Below are positions 1 through 9,770 of a DNA stretch of 64,000 nucleotides, piece by piece (position 1 is the stretch's first letter; every line of letters starts with the position of its first letter). Below the pieces are notes generated by a model. The model saw nothing but the letters and a program-made list of their open reading frames with translations, searched no databases and had not been told where the DNA came from. A program made the translations under genes and the position numbers. The stretch lies in the NCBI GenBank assembly GCA_024226735.1, contig JAAELL010000252.1:32627-96626 (forward strand). Direction: 5' to 3'. Source of the stretch: a bacterium (lineage in GTDB: Bacteria; Planctomycetota; UBA1135; GCA-002686595).

Positions 1-253
1 AGCAGCCCCCGATCGGGTGGCAGGAGTCGTAGGAGTTCAAGGGCGCGCCGCAGTCGCGCTGAGTCCGTGCGGGCTGGCGAGCCTTTGGACCTACCGCGTA
101 GGTCGGGTCTGGAGTACGGGAGCGTTCTGCAAGCTCCGCGTAGCCAGGAGTCATTACGTCTTCACTACGCCGCCCGCGCCCGAGCATGGGCGGAGATGTC
201 GTAAGTCCCTTGTAGGTACAGCCCTAGGTCAGGCCTCCCGCCCCACGGGCCCC

Positions 254-1111
254 CTACGCGTACCGTTTCAAGACGCGCCGCAGCGCGATTCGGCCGAGGT
301 CGAATGCCGCCGAGGGAACGGCGCTCGACAGGCGGACCTTCGAGCCGCCGCGGTGCTCCCAGGTCACCGGGACCTCGACGAGGGTCAGCTCCTGGCTCTT
401 GCTCGCGCACGCGACCTCGGCGTCGAACGCCCAGCCGTCGAGCTCGCAGCGCGCGAACACGTCCCGCGCGGCGTGGAGGCGAAAGCCCTTGAAGCCGCAC
501 GTGAAGTCCGAGATCGGCGTGCCCAGGACGAGGGCGGCGAGGGACGTGAACCCGCGTCCGAGCCATTCGCGCAGCGCGGGCTGGCGCAAGACGAGCTCGG
601 CGCCGGGTGCGCGGCGGCTGCCGAAGACGACGTCGGCACCGTCGTCCAGCGCCGCGATCATGCGCGGCAGGGCCTCGAGATCGGTCGAGAGGTCCGCATC
701 CATGCACACGATCCGTGCACCGCGCGCGGCGAACATCCCCGTCCGGACCGCGGCACCCTTGCCGTGGTTGCGAGCGAGGGAGAGCACCTCGATCCGCGGG
801 TCGTGCTGTTGCCAAGACACGAGCACCTCCGCGCTCGCGTCGCGCGAGCCGTCGTCGACGCACACGACCTCGAAGTCCGGATCGATGCGCTCGAGGACGG
901 CGACGAGCCGCGCGAGCGACGAATCCAGCACGGGGGCTTCGTCGAAGATCGGGATGACGACCGAGAGCGAGGGCGAGCGCGGCGCACCCGGGGCCGCGAG
1001 GGCGAGGGGCGCGAAGGACTCGGGGACGGTCCCGGATTGAAGGGCCGGCTGGGAGATCACTTGGGACACTGGCTGCTGGGACACTGGCTGCGGGACACTG
1101 GTGTGAGTCAT
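254..1111 (-). CDS. GT2 family glycosyltransferase, dolichyl-phosphate sugar synthase-like
   Basis: This is a probable cytoplasmic or membrane-associated family 2 glycosyltransferase that moves a sugar from a nucleotide sugar to a polyprenyl-phosphate or similar acceptor. After a Pro/Gln/Ser-rich leader of about 45 residues, the GT-A fold starts with SLSVVIPIFDEAPVL. It is followed by VVCVDDGS and CMDADLSTD, the two Asp motifs that bind nucleotide sugar and metal. The late block DFTCGFKGF is typical of the dolichyl-phosphate glucose/mannose synthase branch. No C-terminal membrane domain is present. I chose the ATG at 1111; a GTG at 1129 would add six residues. The leader is encoded by a short tandem repeat. 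The gene diverges from the YfhO-like gene, which also suggests a role in surface glycan. The exact sugar and acceptor cannot be read from the sequence. Confidence 0.85.
   Translation of the reverse strand: MTHTSVPQPVSQQPVSQVISQPALQSGTVPESFAPLALAAPGAPRSPSLSVVIPIFDEAPVLDSSLARLVAVLERIDPDFEVVCVDDGSRDASAEVLVSWQQHDPRIEVLSLARNHGKGAAVRTGMFAARGARIVCMDADLSTDLEALPRMIAALDDGADVVFGSRRAPGAELVLRQPALREWLGRGFTSLAALVLGTPISDFTCGFKGFRLHAARDVFARCELDGWAFDAEVACASKSQELTLVEVPVTWEHRGGSKVRLSSAVPSAAFDLGRIALRRVLKRYA
1062..1103. repeat. 15-bp tandem direct repeat in the glycosyltransferase leader
   Basis: Two adjacent copies of TGGGACACTGGCTGC lie at 1062-1076 and 1077-1091. A partial third copy follows to about 1103 and an isolated GGACACTG occurs near 1134. 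In the minus-strand gene they encode the repeated PVSQ units of the N-terminal leader. Copy-number slippage here would only lengthen or shorten a disordered leader. Confidence 0.7.
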
Positions 1112-1217
1112 GGTCTCAGGGGGGGACACTGTCCTAAGATCGGTGGCCTGAGATTCGGGGCGGTTCGGCGTTCATCGACGCGCCCGCCCCCCCGAGCGCA
1201 GCGAATCCTCCTTTCCC

Positions 1218-3956
1218 ATGCGATTCCTCGCCGTACTCGTTCCTCTCGCCGCTCTCGCGGCGCTGATCGTCGGCCGGCCGCTCTTCGACGCGGAGCGCGT
1301 CGCCTTTCCGGTCGACGGCGCGACGACCCAGTTGCCGTGGTCGAAGGTCATCGCGGGCGCGCCGGGCGAGGCGCGCGATCCGGGGTCGTCGGATCTCGGC
1401 GTCGCGTTCTACCCCGCCTACCGCCACGTCGCTCAGCGCCTCGCGGCGGGCGACCTGCCGCTGTGGAACGGCGACGTGCACGCCGGCGTGCCGCTCCTCG
1501 CCAACCCGCAGTGGGGCGTGCTCGATCCATTCGTGTGGGGGCTCGCGCTCGCAGAGCGGCGCGGGGGTAAGGAGCTGTTCGACCGCGCGCTCGGTTGGCT
1601 GGCCGCGCTGCGCATCGTCATCGCGGGCCTCGGGGCGTGGTGCCTGGCGCGCGCCCTCGGTGCGGCTGCCGCGGGCGCGGGGCTCGCGGCGGTGGGGTTC
1701 GCCCTGTCGGGGGCGTTCCTGCCGTGGCTGCACTTCAGCGTCGGGCACTCCGCGCCCTGGTTGCCCTGGGTGTTGCTCGGCGTCGAAGGTTGCGCGGGCG
1801 CGCGGCCACGGCGCAGCGCGCTGGGATGTGCGCTCGCGCTGTGGCTCGCGATCGTCGGCGGTCATCCGGAGACGGCGTTCTTCGTGGGCCTCGCGGCGGG
1901 AGCACGCGCGCTGACGCTGCGCGTGGGGCGGGGGCGTGCGCTCGGCGCGCTCGCCGCGGGCACGCTGCTCGCGGGAGTGCTGCTGGTGCCGTTCGGCGAG
2001 TACCTCGCGCACTCCGGTGCTTGGCTCGCGCATCAGGCCCGCAGCGGCGGCGGCTTGGCTGCGGTCGACTACGCGGCACTCGGTGCGTTCGCCATGATCT
2101 GCGGCGCGTGCGTGCACGCGCGGCGCGTGCTCGCCGGGGCGCGGGACGGCGTCGCGCTCCACGTCGCGGCCGCGGCCGCGCTCGCCGTCGCGGTCTGGAT
2201 CCTGCGCGGCCGGGGACTGCGGGAGACTGCCGGCGTCAGCGTCGTGTTCGACCTCTTCGGCCGGCCGCTCGACGCGGAGCGCTACACGGGACCCGGTGCG
2301 TACATCGAGGCCGCGAGCGCGTGGGTCGCGACTCCGGTCCTCGCGCTCGCGCTCGCCGCCGTGCTCGAGCTGCGCGGCAGCACGCGAGCGCTGCGCTCGT
2401 GGTCGCTGCTCGGCGCGTTCGCGTTCGCGCTCGCCGTCGGCTTCCCCGGTATCGTCGAGCTCTGGCGCGCCCTGCCGCTCGTGGGCGGCGCCGCGACCGA
2501 GCGCGCGGCACCCGTCGCGGCGCTCGCGGCGGCGCTACTCGCGGGCGACGGCCTGCAGCGGGCGCGCACACCCGCCCGCGTCGCGGGCGTCTGTCTGTGT
2601 GGCGCGCTCGTCCTGCTCGCGTTCCGTGCGCCGCCCTCGACCGGGCCTGCCGTCGATTCGTTCGCGGCTGAGGTGGACGGCACGCTGTACGGGCTCGATC
2701 AGCAGCTACCCGAGACGGTCGCCACCGGGCGCATCCCGGTCGCCGGCTGGCTCCACGCGGCCGTGCCGGTGCGCACGGCCGCGCTCCGCTGCGATCGACT
2801 CGGCGTGCCCGGGCCGCCGCTGCACGTGCCGGTGCTGCACGTGCCAGTGCGGATCGAGCGCGGCGCGCCCGGCGAGCGGGCGCGATTCACCGCGCCGCAC
2901 TTCGACGCGAGCCTGTTGGCGGCGGGCGCCTGGGCGGTGACGCTCGAGCTCTTCGACGAGGCGGGACCGCTCGGCAAGCGTAGCCTGGGTGCGTTCCGCG
3001 TCGAGCGTCCGCGTCGGGGCGGGCCCCTGTCGTTGGGGCTCGTGCTGCTGGGTCTGCTCGGAGTGGCCGCGTTGGCGCTGGGGAGTCCGCGCGGAATGCC
3101 CTGGCTGATCGTGGCGCTCGCGGCGGTCCAGGGGCTGGCGTTCGCGCGGGGAACACTGCACGACGTCGCGCGCGGCGAAGTCTTTCCCGAGACGCATACG
3201 ACCGCGGCGCTGCGTGTCGAACAAGCCGACGGTCGCGTGCTCGGTGGCCCGGGCGTTCTCGTCTACAACACCGCACTCGCCCACGGCCTGCGCGGGCTCG
3301 ACGGATACGACGCGCTCGACGTCGCGTCGTTCGACGGCTATCGCGCGTACGCGATGCACGCCGGCACGAACCCGCTGCTCGATTGGAACGCGTCGGGGAT
3401 CGACCTCGACTCGCCCGCGTTCCGGTTGCTCGGCGTGCGCGCGATCGCGACGGCGCGGCCGCTCGAGCACCCCGACTGGGAGCTGGCCCTGGAGGCGGAG
3501 ACGTTCCTCTACCGTGCCCGCGACCCCTTGCCGCGCGCGTTCTGCGTCCCGCGCATCGTGCCGCGCGAGGACGTGCTCGCCGACCTCGCCGCGTTCGATC
3601 CGGCCGCCGCCGCGTTCCTGGAGGAGGCGCGGGATTGGGTGCCGGCGAGTCCGTTCACGGCGGCGGAGGTGACGGGCGTCGTATTCTCCTACGACGAGGT
3701 GCGCATGCGGGTCACGCTCGACGGCGACGGCCTGCTCGTTCTGACCGAGCAAGCCTTCCCCGGGTGGCGCGCGAGCGTCGACGGCGAGACGGCGGAGGTA
3801 TGGACGGTCGACTCGATGTTCCGCGGCGTCGCGTTGACGGCGGGCGAGCACGAAGTCGTGTTTCGCTACTGGCCGCTCAGTCTCATCGTGGGCGCGTGGT
3901 CGTCGGCGCTGGGCTTGTGCGTGCTGCTGGGGGCGGTGTTCGGGCGCTCGAGGTGA
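1218..3956 (+). CDS. YfhO-family membrane protein (putative membrane glycosyltransferase)
   Basis: This 912-residue polytopic inner-membrane protein fits the bacterial YfhO family, whose members are linked to glycosylation of surface polymers by lipid-linked sugars. It starts with a membrane segment (about residues 3-20). A conserved extracytoplasmic loop follows (FYPAYRHV, then GDLPLWNGDVHAGVPLLANPQ), the acceptor-binding-like region of these proteins. Many Ala/Leu/Val-rich helices run to about residue 640. A soluble C-terminal domain ends in the family's hallmark LTEQAFPGWRASVDGE and GEHEVVFRYWPLSL, with a last membrane helix. No nucleotide-sugar site is evident, as expected for a GT-C-like enzyme using polyprenyl-phosphate sugar. 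The divergent GT2 gene could make such a donor, which is an inference. Confidence 0.85.
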   Translation: MRFLAVLVPLAALAALIVGRPLFDAERVAFPVDGATTQLPWSKVIAGAPGEARDPGSSDLGVAFYPAYRHVAQRLAAGDLPLWNGDVHAGVPLLANPQWGVLDPFVWGLALAERRGGKELFDRALGWLAALRIVIAGLGAWCLARALGAAAAGAGLAAVGFALSGAFLPWLHFSVGHSAPWLPWVLLGVEGCAGARPRRSALGCALALWLAIVGGHPETAFFVGLAAGARALTLRVGRGRALGALAAGTLLAGVLLVPFGEYLAHSGAWLAHQARSGGGLAAVDYAALGAFAMICGACVHARRVLAGARDGVALHVAAAAALAVAVWILRGRGLRETAGVSVVFDLFGRPLDAERYTGPGAYIEAASAWVATPVLALALAAVLELRGSTRALRSWSLLGAFAFALAVGFPGIVELWRALPLVGGAATERAAPVAALAAALLAGDGLQRARTPARVAGVCLCGALVLLAFRAPPSTGPAVDSFAAEVDGTLYGLDQQLPETVATGRIPVAGWLHAAVPVRTAALRCDRLGVPGPPLHVPVLHVPVRIERGAPGERARFTAPHFDASLLAAGAWAVTLELFDEAGPLGKRSLGAFRVERPRRGGPLSLGLVLLGLLGVAALALGSPRGMPWLIVALAAVQGLAFARGTLHDVARGEVFPETHTTAALRVEQADGRVLGGPGVLVYNTALAHGLRGLDGYDALDVASFDGYRAYAMHAGTNPLLDWNASGIDLDSPAFRLLGVRAIATARPLEHPDWELALEAETFLYRARDPLPRAFCVPRIVPREDVLADLAAFDPAAAAFLEEARDWVPASPFTAAEVTGVVFSYDEVRMRVTLDGDGLLVLTEQAFPGWRASVDGETAEVWTVDSMFRGVALTAGEHEVVFRYWPLSLIVGAWSSALGLCVLLGAVFGRSR

Positions 3957-4020
3957 CTTTCTCGGGAGACGGACCAACGGTTCGTCATTCGGGACACAAT
4001 GGTCCGTCGAGGAGCTCCCC

Positions 4021-5451
4021 ATGCACCAACCTGCTGTCGTCGTCTCTTGCTTCCTGTTTGCTTCGACCGCTTTCGGGCAGTGGTCGACCGACTCGCTCTC
4101 GGTGCCGCGCGGAAAACTCGCCGCGACGACCGTGGGGACCGAGGCGCTGTTCGCGGGTGGCCTGGGAGGCGGCGCTACTCACAACACCGTCGATATTTAC
4201 GACGCCGCTTCGCAGACGTGGTCGGTCGCGTCGCTGTCGCTCCCGCGATCGAGTCTCGCCGCTGCGAGCGCGGACGGCAGGGCGTTCTTCGCGGGTGGTC
4301 AAGCGCCGGCCGGGCAGTCGTCGCGGGTCGACATCTACGACGCAGCGAGCGGCACCTGGACGACGTCGACGCTGTCGCAGCCGCGCGATCAGCTGGCCGG
4401 GGCCGCAGCGGGCGGCAAGGTCCTGTTCGGCGGAGGGCGCGGCTTCAGCGCCGCCTCCAGCCGCGTCGACATCTTCGACACCCAGACGAACACTTGGTCG
4501 ACGGCCGAGCTCTCCGTGCCGCGCTATCGGCTGGCGGCGACGACCGTCGGAGACGTCGTCCTGTTCGCTGGGGGGACGAGCGGTCACAGCGAGGCTCCGT
4601 TCCGCGTGGACCTGTACGACACGGCGACCGGCACGTGGTCGACGGCGACGCTACCCAATCGGCACGCCTACCCCGTCGCCACCAGCGTGGGGGACGTCGC
4701 GTTCTTTGCGGGAGACATCCACCCGAGCCTCTCCGTGGACGGGTACGACGTGCCCAACGGAACCTGGACGACGCACGTACGGCCGGGCGGTCGCTTCCGT
4801 CTCGCCGGCGCCTCGGTCGGCGCGTTCGCGGTGTTCGCCGGAGGGGCGGGGTCGGGCGTGAACGGAGACGAGGTCGATCTCTTCGATGCGGCGACCCAGA
4901 CGTGGACGACGGCGACGCTGAGCGAGCGGCGCTTCTCGCTCGCCGCGACGACGGTGCTCGGGCAGGCGATGTTCGCCGGTGGGTTGAGGAACTCGGCGTC
5001 GTTCGCCACCGTCGACATCTTCACGCCCGACCTCGGCGTGCGCTACTGCTCGCCCGCGAACGTGAACTCGAGTGGCGTACCGGGCCGGATCTCGGCGGAC
5101 GGCTCGCTTCTGGTCGACGACCAGGACTTCACGCTGATCGCGGAGAACCTGCCCGCCGGCGAGTTCGGCTACTTCCTCGTCGGCTCGAACCAGGGCGCCT
5201 TCCAGCCGCCGGGCAGCCAGGGAGTCCTGTGCCTCACGTGCGGGTTCCAGGGATGCGCGGGCATCGGCCGCTTCAATCAAGGGGGGCTGATCATCCAGGG
5301 CCCGTCGGGTTCGATCGACGTCGACCTCACGAGCCTGCCGACCTCGCCGCCCACCGCGGTGCAGGCCGGCGAGACGTGGAACTTCCAGTGCTGGTTCCGC
5401 GACCAGGGCTCCAGCAACTTCACCGACGCGCTTTCCGTCACCTTCTTCTGA
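4021..5451 (+). CDS. Secreted kelch-repeat beta-propeller protein, copy 1 (K1)
   Basis: This is the first gene of a tandem array of secreted propellers. A signal peptide of about 20 residues ends at STAFG before QW. Seven kelch-like blades of 43-48 residues follow, each of the form LSxPRxxLAATTVGxxxLFAGG...VDIYDAxTxTW (residues about 20-340). The last 125 residues, from RYCSPANVNSSG to the end, form the domain shared by all genes in the array, with GEFGYFLVGSNQG, the Cys-rich VLCLTCGFQGCAGIGRF and ETWNFQCWFRDQG. The protein is presumably exported and displayed or released; no catalytic motif is visible. Blade 5 is degenerate (AFFAGDIHPSLSVDGYD). The next gene starts 4 bases after the stop, which suggests one transcript. 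Ligand and function are unknown. Confidence 0.9.
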   Translation: MHQPAVVVSCFLFASTAFGQWSTDSLSVPRGKLAATTVGTEALFAGGLGGGATHNTVDIYDAASQTWSVASLSLPRSSLAAASADGRAFFAGGQAPAGQSSRVDIYDAASGTWTTSTLSQPRDQLAGAAAGGKVLFGGGRGFSAASSRVDIFDTQTNTWSTAELSVPRYRLAATTVGDVVLFAGGTSGHSEAPFRVDLYDTATGTWSTATLPNRHAYPVATSVGDVAFFAGDIHPSLSVDGYDVPNGTWTTHVRPGGRFRLAGASVGAFAVFAGGAGSGVNGDEVDLFDAATQTWTTATLSERRFSLAATTVLGQAMFAGGLRNSASFATVDIFTPDLGVRYCSPANVNSSGVPGRISADGSLLVDDQDFTLIAENLPAGEFGYFLVGSNQGAFQPPGSQGVLCLTCGFQGCAGIGRFNQGGLIIQGPSGSIDVDLTSLPTSPPTAVQAGETWNFQCWFRDQGSSNFTDALSVTFF

Positions 5452-5455
5452 TCCG

Positions 5456-6904
5456 ATGCATGCACCTCATCTCGCCACACTGACTCTTCTGCTCACTGCG
5501 GCCGCGTCCGGCCAGTGGACGACCGCGAACCTCTCGCAGGCGCGGACTCAGCTCGCGGCGACCAGCGTCGGCACCACGGCGTTGTTCGCGGGCGGGATCC
5601 ACCAGGGCACGCACTACGCGACCGTCGACCTCTACGACGCCAGCACGCGTACCTGGTCGACTGCGACCCTGTCGGCAGCTCGCTCGGAGCTCGCCGCGGC
5701 GAGCGCTGGAGGCAAGGCGCTCTTCGCGGGCGGGCGTAATGCCAACGGACTGCTCTCGCGCGTCGACATCTACGACGCCGCGAGCGGGACGTGGTCGACG
5801 GCGGAGCTCTCGATCCCGCGCCGCCAGCTCGTCGGAGCGAGCGTGGGCGGGCGCGTGTTCTTCGCGGGAGGAGACGACGGTTCGTGGCCGCCCTCGGAGC
5901 GCATCGACATCTACGATCCCGTGACGGACACGTGGACGACCGACACGCTCCCGAGGGACCGCCAGCAGTTGGCCGCGGCGACGTGGGGGGACCTGACGAT
6001 GTTCGCCGGTGGCGTCCACAGCCAGGGGCCCGTGATCACCGCCTTCATCGACGTGTACGACGCGGCGACGAGCACCTGGTCGACCGCGGAGCTCAGCGCG
6101 GGCCGCCAGCGACTCGGAGGGACCGCGGTCGCCGGGGTCTTCCTGTTCGCCGGCGGCTCGGAATATGCGGTCTCCGACGTCGTCGACCTCTTCGACACGG
6201 CGACGGAGCAATGGACGTCGACGGTCCTGTCCGAGGCCCGGTACAACCTGGGCGCGACGTCGGTCGGCTCGTTCGCCGTGTTCGCGGGAGGCCTGCGGCG
6301 CCACGACGAGGCCACCGCTGCCGTCGACCTCTACGACGCGAGCAGCGGGACGTGGTCGACGACGACGCTGAGCTTCGCGCGCAACAACATGGGAGCGACG
6401 ACGGTCGCTGGACAGGCACTCTTCGCCGGAGGCGCCGCGCCCGGGCTCGGATCCGTCGACACCGTCGACATCTTCGAACCGGAGCTGGGAGTACGGTATT
6501 GCTCACCGGCCAACCCCAACAGCAGTGGCGTCCCCGGCCGGATCTCCGCTGACGGCTCGCTCCTCGTCGCCGACCAGGACCTGACGTTGATCGCAGAGGA
6601 CCTCCCTGCCGGAGAGTTCGGGTACTTCCTCGTCGGCTCGAACCAGGGCGCGTTCCAGCCGCCGGGGAGCCAGGGGATCCTGTGCCTCACGTGCGGGTTC
6701 CAGGGCTGCTCTGGCATCGGCCGCTTCAGCCAGGCGGGGCTCATCATCCAAGGACCGACGGGCTCGATCGACGTCGATCTCACGAGCCTGCCGCTCTCTC
6801 CGCCGGTCGGTGTGCAACCCGGAGAGACGTGGAACTTCCAGTGCTGGTTCCGCGACCAAGGTTCCAACAACTTCACCGATGCACTGTCGGTCACATTCTT
6901 CTGA
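5456..6904 (+). CDS. Secreted kelch-repeat beta-propeller protein, copy 2 (K2)
   Basis: This 482-residue paralogue of the first array gene has a short signal peptide (MHAPHLATLTLLLTAAASG before QW). Seven kelch blades follow, then the shared C-terminal domain beginning at RYCSPANPNSSG. The start lies 4 bases after the preceding stop and the stop overlaps the next ATG as TGATG, so translation is probably coupled. No Shine-Dalgarno sequence is visible before the ATG. Blades are conserved in the innermost-strand motif (LFAGG) and in DxYDxxTxTW, while loops such as DDGSWPPSER vary. That is the pattern expected if the loops face a ligand. Function is unknown. Confidence 0.9.
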   Translation: MHAPHLATLTLLLTAAASGQWTTANLSQARTQLAATSVGTTALFAGGIHQGTHYATVDLYDASTRTWSTATLSAARSELAAASAGGKALFAGGRNANGLLSRVDIYDAASGTWSTAELSIPRRQLVGASVGGRVFFAGGDDGSWPPSERIDIYDPVTDTWTTDTLPRDRQQLAAATWGDLTMFAGGVHSQGPVITAFIDVYDAATSTWSTAELSAGRQRLGGTAVAGVFLFAGGSEYAVSDVVDLFDTATEQWTSTVLSEARYNLGATSVGSFAVFAGGLRRHDEATAAVDLYDASSGTWSTTTLSFARNNMGATTVAGQALFAGGAAPGLGSVDTVDIFEPELGVRYCSPANPNSSGVPGRISADGSLLVADQDLTLIAEDLPAGEFGYFLVGSNQGAFQPPGSQGILCLTCGFQGCSGIGRFSQAGLIIQGPTGSIDVDLTSLPLSPPVGVQPGETWNFQCWFRDQGSNNFTDALSVTFF

Positions 6905-8322
6905 TGCATAGATTCTTCTTTTGTGCCGTGAGCTGCGCTCTCGTTCCCAGTGCCCTCGCGCAGTGGACGACGGACACGCTCTCGGTCGCACGCACGCAGC
7001 TCGCGGCGACGAGTGTCGAGGGCAAGGCGCTCTTCGCAGGCGGGGTCACGCTCGGGACGTACCACGACACCGTCGACATCTACGATGCGCAAACGGAAAC
7101 CTGGTCGACCGCGTCGTTGTCGATCGCGCGGTCCCAGCTCGCAGCGGCGAGCGTCGGTGGGAAGGCTTTCTTTGCCGGTGGACGCAATCAGGGCGGGCGG
7201 TTCGCGCGTGTCGACATCTACGACGCGGCCACCGGCACCTGGTCGACGGCGGGGCTGTCCCAGCCGCGCGCCAGGCTCGCCGCGGCCGCCGCGGGCGGCA
7301 AGGTCCTCTTCGCCGGTGGAGAGGTCACCCTGGGCTCGACGACGCGCGTCGACATCTACGACACACAGACCGATACGTGGACGACGGCCGAGCTCTCCGA
7401 GCCGCGCAAGAGCCTGGCGGCGACTGCGGTGGGCGATCTCGTTCTCTTCGGCGGTGGCGATGCGAGCGACCGCGTCGACATCTACGATACGAGCACGGAC
7501 ACCTGGTCGACGGCATCGCTGTCCATCGCGCGGCACAGTCTAGCGGCGACGAGCGTGGGCGGACTCGCGTTCTTCGGCGGTGGCTCGGTCGGCGGGGATT
7601 CCGTCGACATCATGGACGCGGCGAGCGGCACATGGACGACAGCGACGCTGTCGGTGCCGCGCAGGAAGCTCGCCGCTACTTCGGTCGGGGCGCTGGCTCT
7701 GTTCGCCGGAGGCGCAGGTGGCTTCGGCGCGGGAGACGTGGTGGACATCTTCGACACGGGCACCCAGACGTGGTCGACATCGAACCTGAGCGTGGCGCGC
7801 CAGAGCCTGGCTGCGACGACGGTGCTGGGTCGCGTGATGTTCGCTGGAGGTTCCGTCGAGCAGGGCGGCATCTTCGACACGGTCGACATCTTCGAGCCCG
7901 AGCACGGCGTGCGCTACTGCTCGCCCGCGAACCCCAACAGCAGTGGTGCCCCGGGGCGCATCGCGTCACACGGTTCGCTCGTCGTATCCGAGCAGAGCTT
8001 CACTTTGGCCGCGGCGGACCTTCCCGTCGGGGAGTTTGGCTACTTCCTCGTCGGGTCGGGCCAGGGGACGGTTCAGCCACCCGGTAGTGACGGCGTCCTC
8101 TGCCTCGTGTGCACGTTTCAAGGCTGCGGCGGAATCGGTCGTTTCAACCAAGCGGGCCGCATCATCCAAGGGCCGGTTGGCTCGATCGATGTCGACCTCT
8201 CACATTTGCCCATGTCTCCGCCCGTCGCCGTGCAGCCGGGCGATACGTGGAACTTCCAGTGCTGGTACCGCGACCTGGGCTCGAGCAACTTCACCGATGC
8301 CATCTCGGTGACCTTCATCTGA
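6904..8322 (+). CDS. Secreted kelch-repeat beta-propeller protein, copy 3 (K3)
   Basis: This 472-residue array member starts at the ATG that overlaps the stop of the previous gene. That choice gives the signal peptide MHRFFFCAVSCALVPSALAQ. Seven kelch blades follow; blades 4 and 5 are short (DASDRVDIYD and GDSVDIMD lack the usual loop). The C-terminal shared domain starts at RYCSPANPNSSGAPG and is more divergent than its neighbours in the middle (SHGSLVVSEQSF). It ends TFI instead of TFF or TFL. An open frame extends upstream of this ATG but is only the shadow of the preceding gene's conserved domain. Export to the cell surface is inferred and no enzymatic motif is seen. Confidence 0.9.
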   Translation: MHRFFFCAVSCALVPSALAQWTTDTLSVARTQLAATSVEGKALFAGGVTLGTYHDTVDIYDAQTETWSTASLSIARSQLAAASVGGKAFFAGGRNQGGRFARVDIYDAATGTWSTAGLSQPRARLAAAAAGGKVLFAGGEVTLGSTTRVDIYDTQTDTWTTAELSEPRKSLAATAVGDLVLFGGGDASDRVDIYDTSTDTWSTASLSIARHSLAATSVGGLAFFGGGSVGGDSVDIMDAASGTWTTATLSVPRRKLAATSVGALALFAGGAGGFGAGDVVDIFDTGTQTWSTSNLSVARQSLAATTVLGRVMFAGGSVEQGGIFDTVDIFEPEHGVRYCSPANPNSSGAPGRIASHGSLVVSEQSFTLAAADLPVGEFGYFLVGSGQGTVQPPGSDGVLCLVCTFQGCGGIGRFNQAGRIIQGPVGSIDVDLSHLPMSPPVAVQPGDTWNFQCWYRDLGSSNFTDAISVTFI

Positions 8323-8326
8323 CCCG

Positions 8327-9766
8327 ATGCACAGACTTCTCATCCTTGCGTTGTCCTGTTGGTTCGCCCCGGCGGCCACCGGCCAATGGTCGACAGCGAC
8401 TCTCTCGCAGCCGCGCGCCCAACTCGCCGCGACAACCGTCGGCACGCACGCGATCTTCGCCGGGGGCGTCTCGAACGGCGCCCAGAGCGCCGTGGTCGAC
8501 CTCTACGACGCGAGCACGCAGACCTGGTCGACGGCGACGCTGTCGATGGCGCGGTCCCAACTCTCGGCGGTGAGTGCCGGCGGCAAGGCGGTCTTCGCCG
8601 GGGGGCGCACGGCCGCGGGGCCGGTGGCGAGAGTCGACATCTACGACGCGGCGAGTGCGACCTGGTCGACGGCGGAGCTCTCTGCACCGCGGAGACAGAT
8701 GGCGGCGGCAAGTGCCGGTGGGGTGCTGCTCTTCGCCGGTGGCGCCACTCCGAGCTCGGCGGCCTCCGATCGGGTCGATATCTACGATCCCCAGGCGGGG
8801 ACGTGGACGACCGAGACACTGCCCATCGGCCGGTGGTCGCTCGCCGCGGCGGCGATCGGGGACCGCGTGTTCTTCGGTGGGGGCGCGGCCAACCCGAGCA
8901 CGATGCAGGTCGACGTGTACGACACGGCGAGCGGGTCCTGGTCGGCCGAGGTTCTGTCGGAGGCGCGGCTGCAGCTGACGGCGACGTCCCTGTTCGGTCA
9001 GGCGATCTTTGCGGGCGGGGCGACGGGGATCTCCAGCGCGACCGTGGACCTCTACGACGCGGCGAGCGGCACGTGGACGACAGCGGAACTCTCCGACGGG
9101 CGCTTCAATCTGGCCGCTACGACGGTCGGCCCGTTCGCCGTCTTCGGCGGGGGGCGGTCGGACTTCCTGATCGATTCCGACGTGGTTGACCTCTTCGATG
9201 CGAGCACCGCGACGTGGACGACGGCGACGCTCAGCGTCGAGCGCGCCGGCCTGGCGGCGACGACCGTGGGTGGGCGGGCGTTCTTCGCCGGAGGGGGCAA
9301 CATCTCGTCGGGCTCGTCCGACGTCGTGGACATCTTCGAGCCCGAGCTCGGCGTCCGCTACTGCTCGCCGGCGAACCCGAACAGCAGCGGCGTCCCCGGT
9401 CGCATCTCGGCCGACGGCTCGCTGTTCGTCGACGACCAAGACGTGACGCTGATTGCCGAGGATCTGCCCGCTGGCGAGTTCGGCTACTTCCTCGTCGGCG
9501 CGAACCAGGGAGCGTTCCAGCCGCCCGGAAGTGACGGGGTCCTGTGCCTCGCGTGCGGCTTCCAGGGCTGTGGCGGAATCGGACGCTTCAACCAGGCGGG
9601 GCTCATCATCCAAGGGCCGTCGGGCTCGATCGCCGTCGACCTCTCGAACCTGCCGACCTCGCCGCCGGTCGCGGTGCAAGCGGGCGAGACATGGAACTTT
9701 CAGTGCTGGTACCGCGACCAGGGTGCGAGCAACTTCTCCGATGCCGTGTCGCTGACCTTCTTGTAA
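8327..9766 (+). CDS. Secreted kelch-repeat beta-propeller protein, copy 4 (K4)
   Basis: This 479-residue array member has a signal peptide (MHRLLILALSCWFAPAATG before QW), seven kelch blades and the shared C-terminal domain. The domain is almost identical at nucleotide level to that of the next gene, down to the uncommon GSIAVDLSNLP. The kelch halves of the two genes differ much more. That points to recent duplication or gene conversion confined to the 3' part. It starts 4 bases after the preceding stop without a visible Shine-Dalgarno sequence. Confidence 0.9.
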   Translation: MHRLLILALSCWFAPAATGQWSTATLSQPRAQLAATTVGTHAIFAGGVSNGAQSAVVDLYDASTQTWSTATLSMARSQLSAVSAGGKAVFAGGRTAAGPVARVDIYDAASATWSTAELSAPRRQMAAASAGGVLLFAGGATPSSAASDRVDIYDPQAGTWTTETLPIGRWSLAAAAIGDRVFFGGGAANPSTMQVDVYDTASGSWSAEVLSEARLQLTATSLFGQAIFAGGATGISSATVDLYDAASGTWTTAELSDGRFNLAATTVGPFAVFGGGRSDFLIDSDVVDLFDASTATWTTATLSVERAGLAATTVGGRAFFAGGGNISSGSSDVVDIFEPELGVRYCSPANPNSSGVPGRISADGSLFVDDQDVTLIAEDLPAGEFGYFLVGANQGAFQPPGSDGVLCLACGFQGCGGIGRFNQAGLIIQGPSGSIAVDLSNLPTSPPVAVQAGETWNFQCWYRDQGASNFSDAVSLTFL

Positions 9767-9770
9767 TCAC

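Noticed and set aside
88..104. Short hairpin GACCTAC-CGC-GTAGGTC downstream of the glycosyltransferase
   Set aside because: The stem is 7 bp without a T run and it lies 150 bases beyond the gene end; too weak to call a terminator.
17..1570. 517-codon plus-strand open frame
   Set aside because: It is Arg/Gly-rich antisense to the glycosyltransferase and runs into another frame of the YfhO-like gene.
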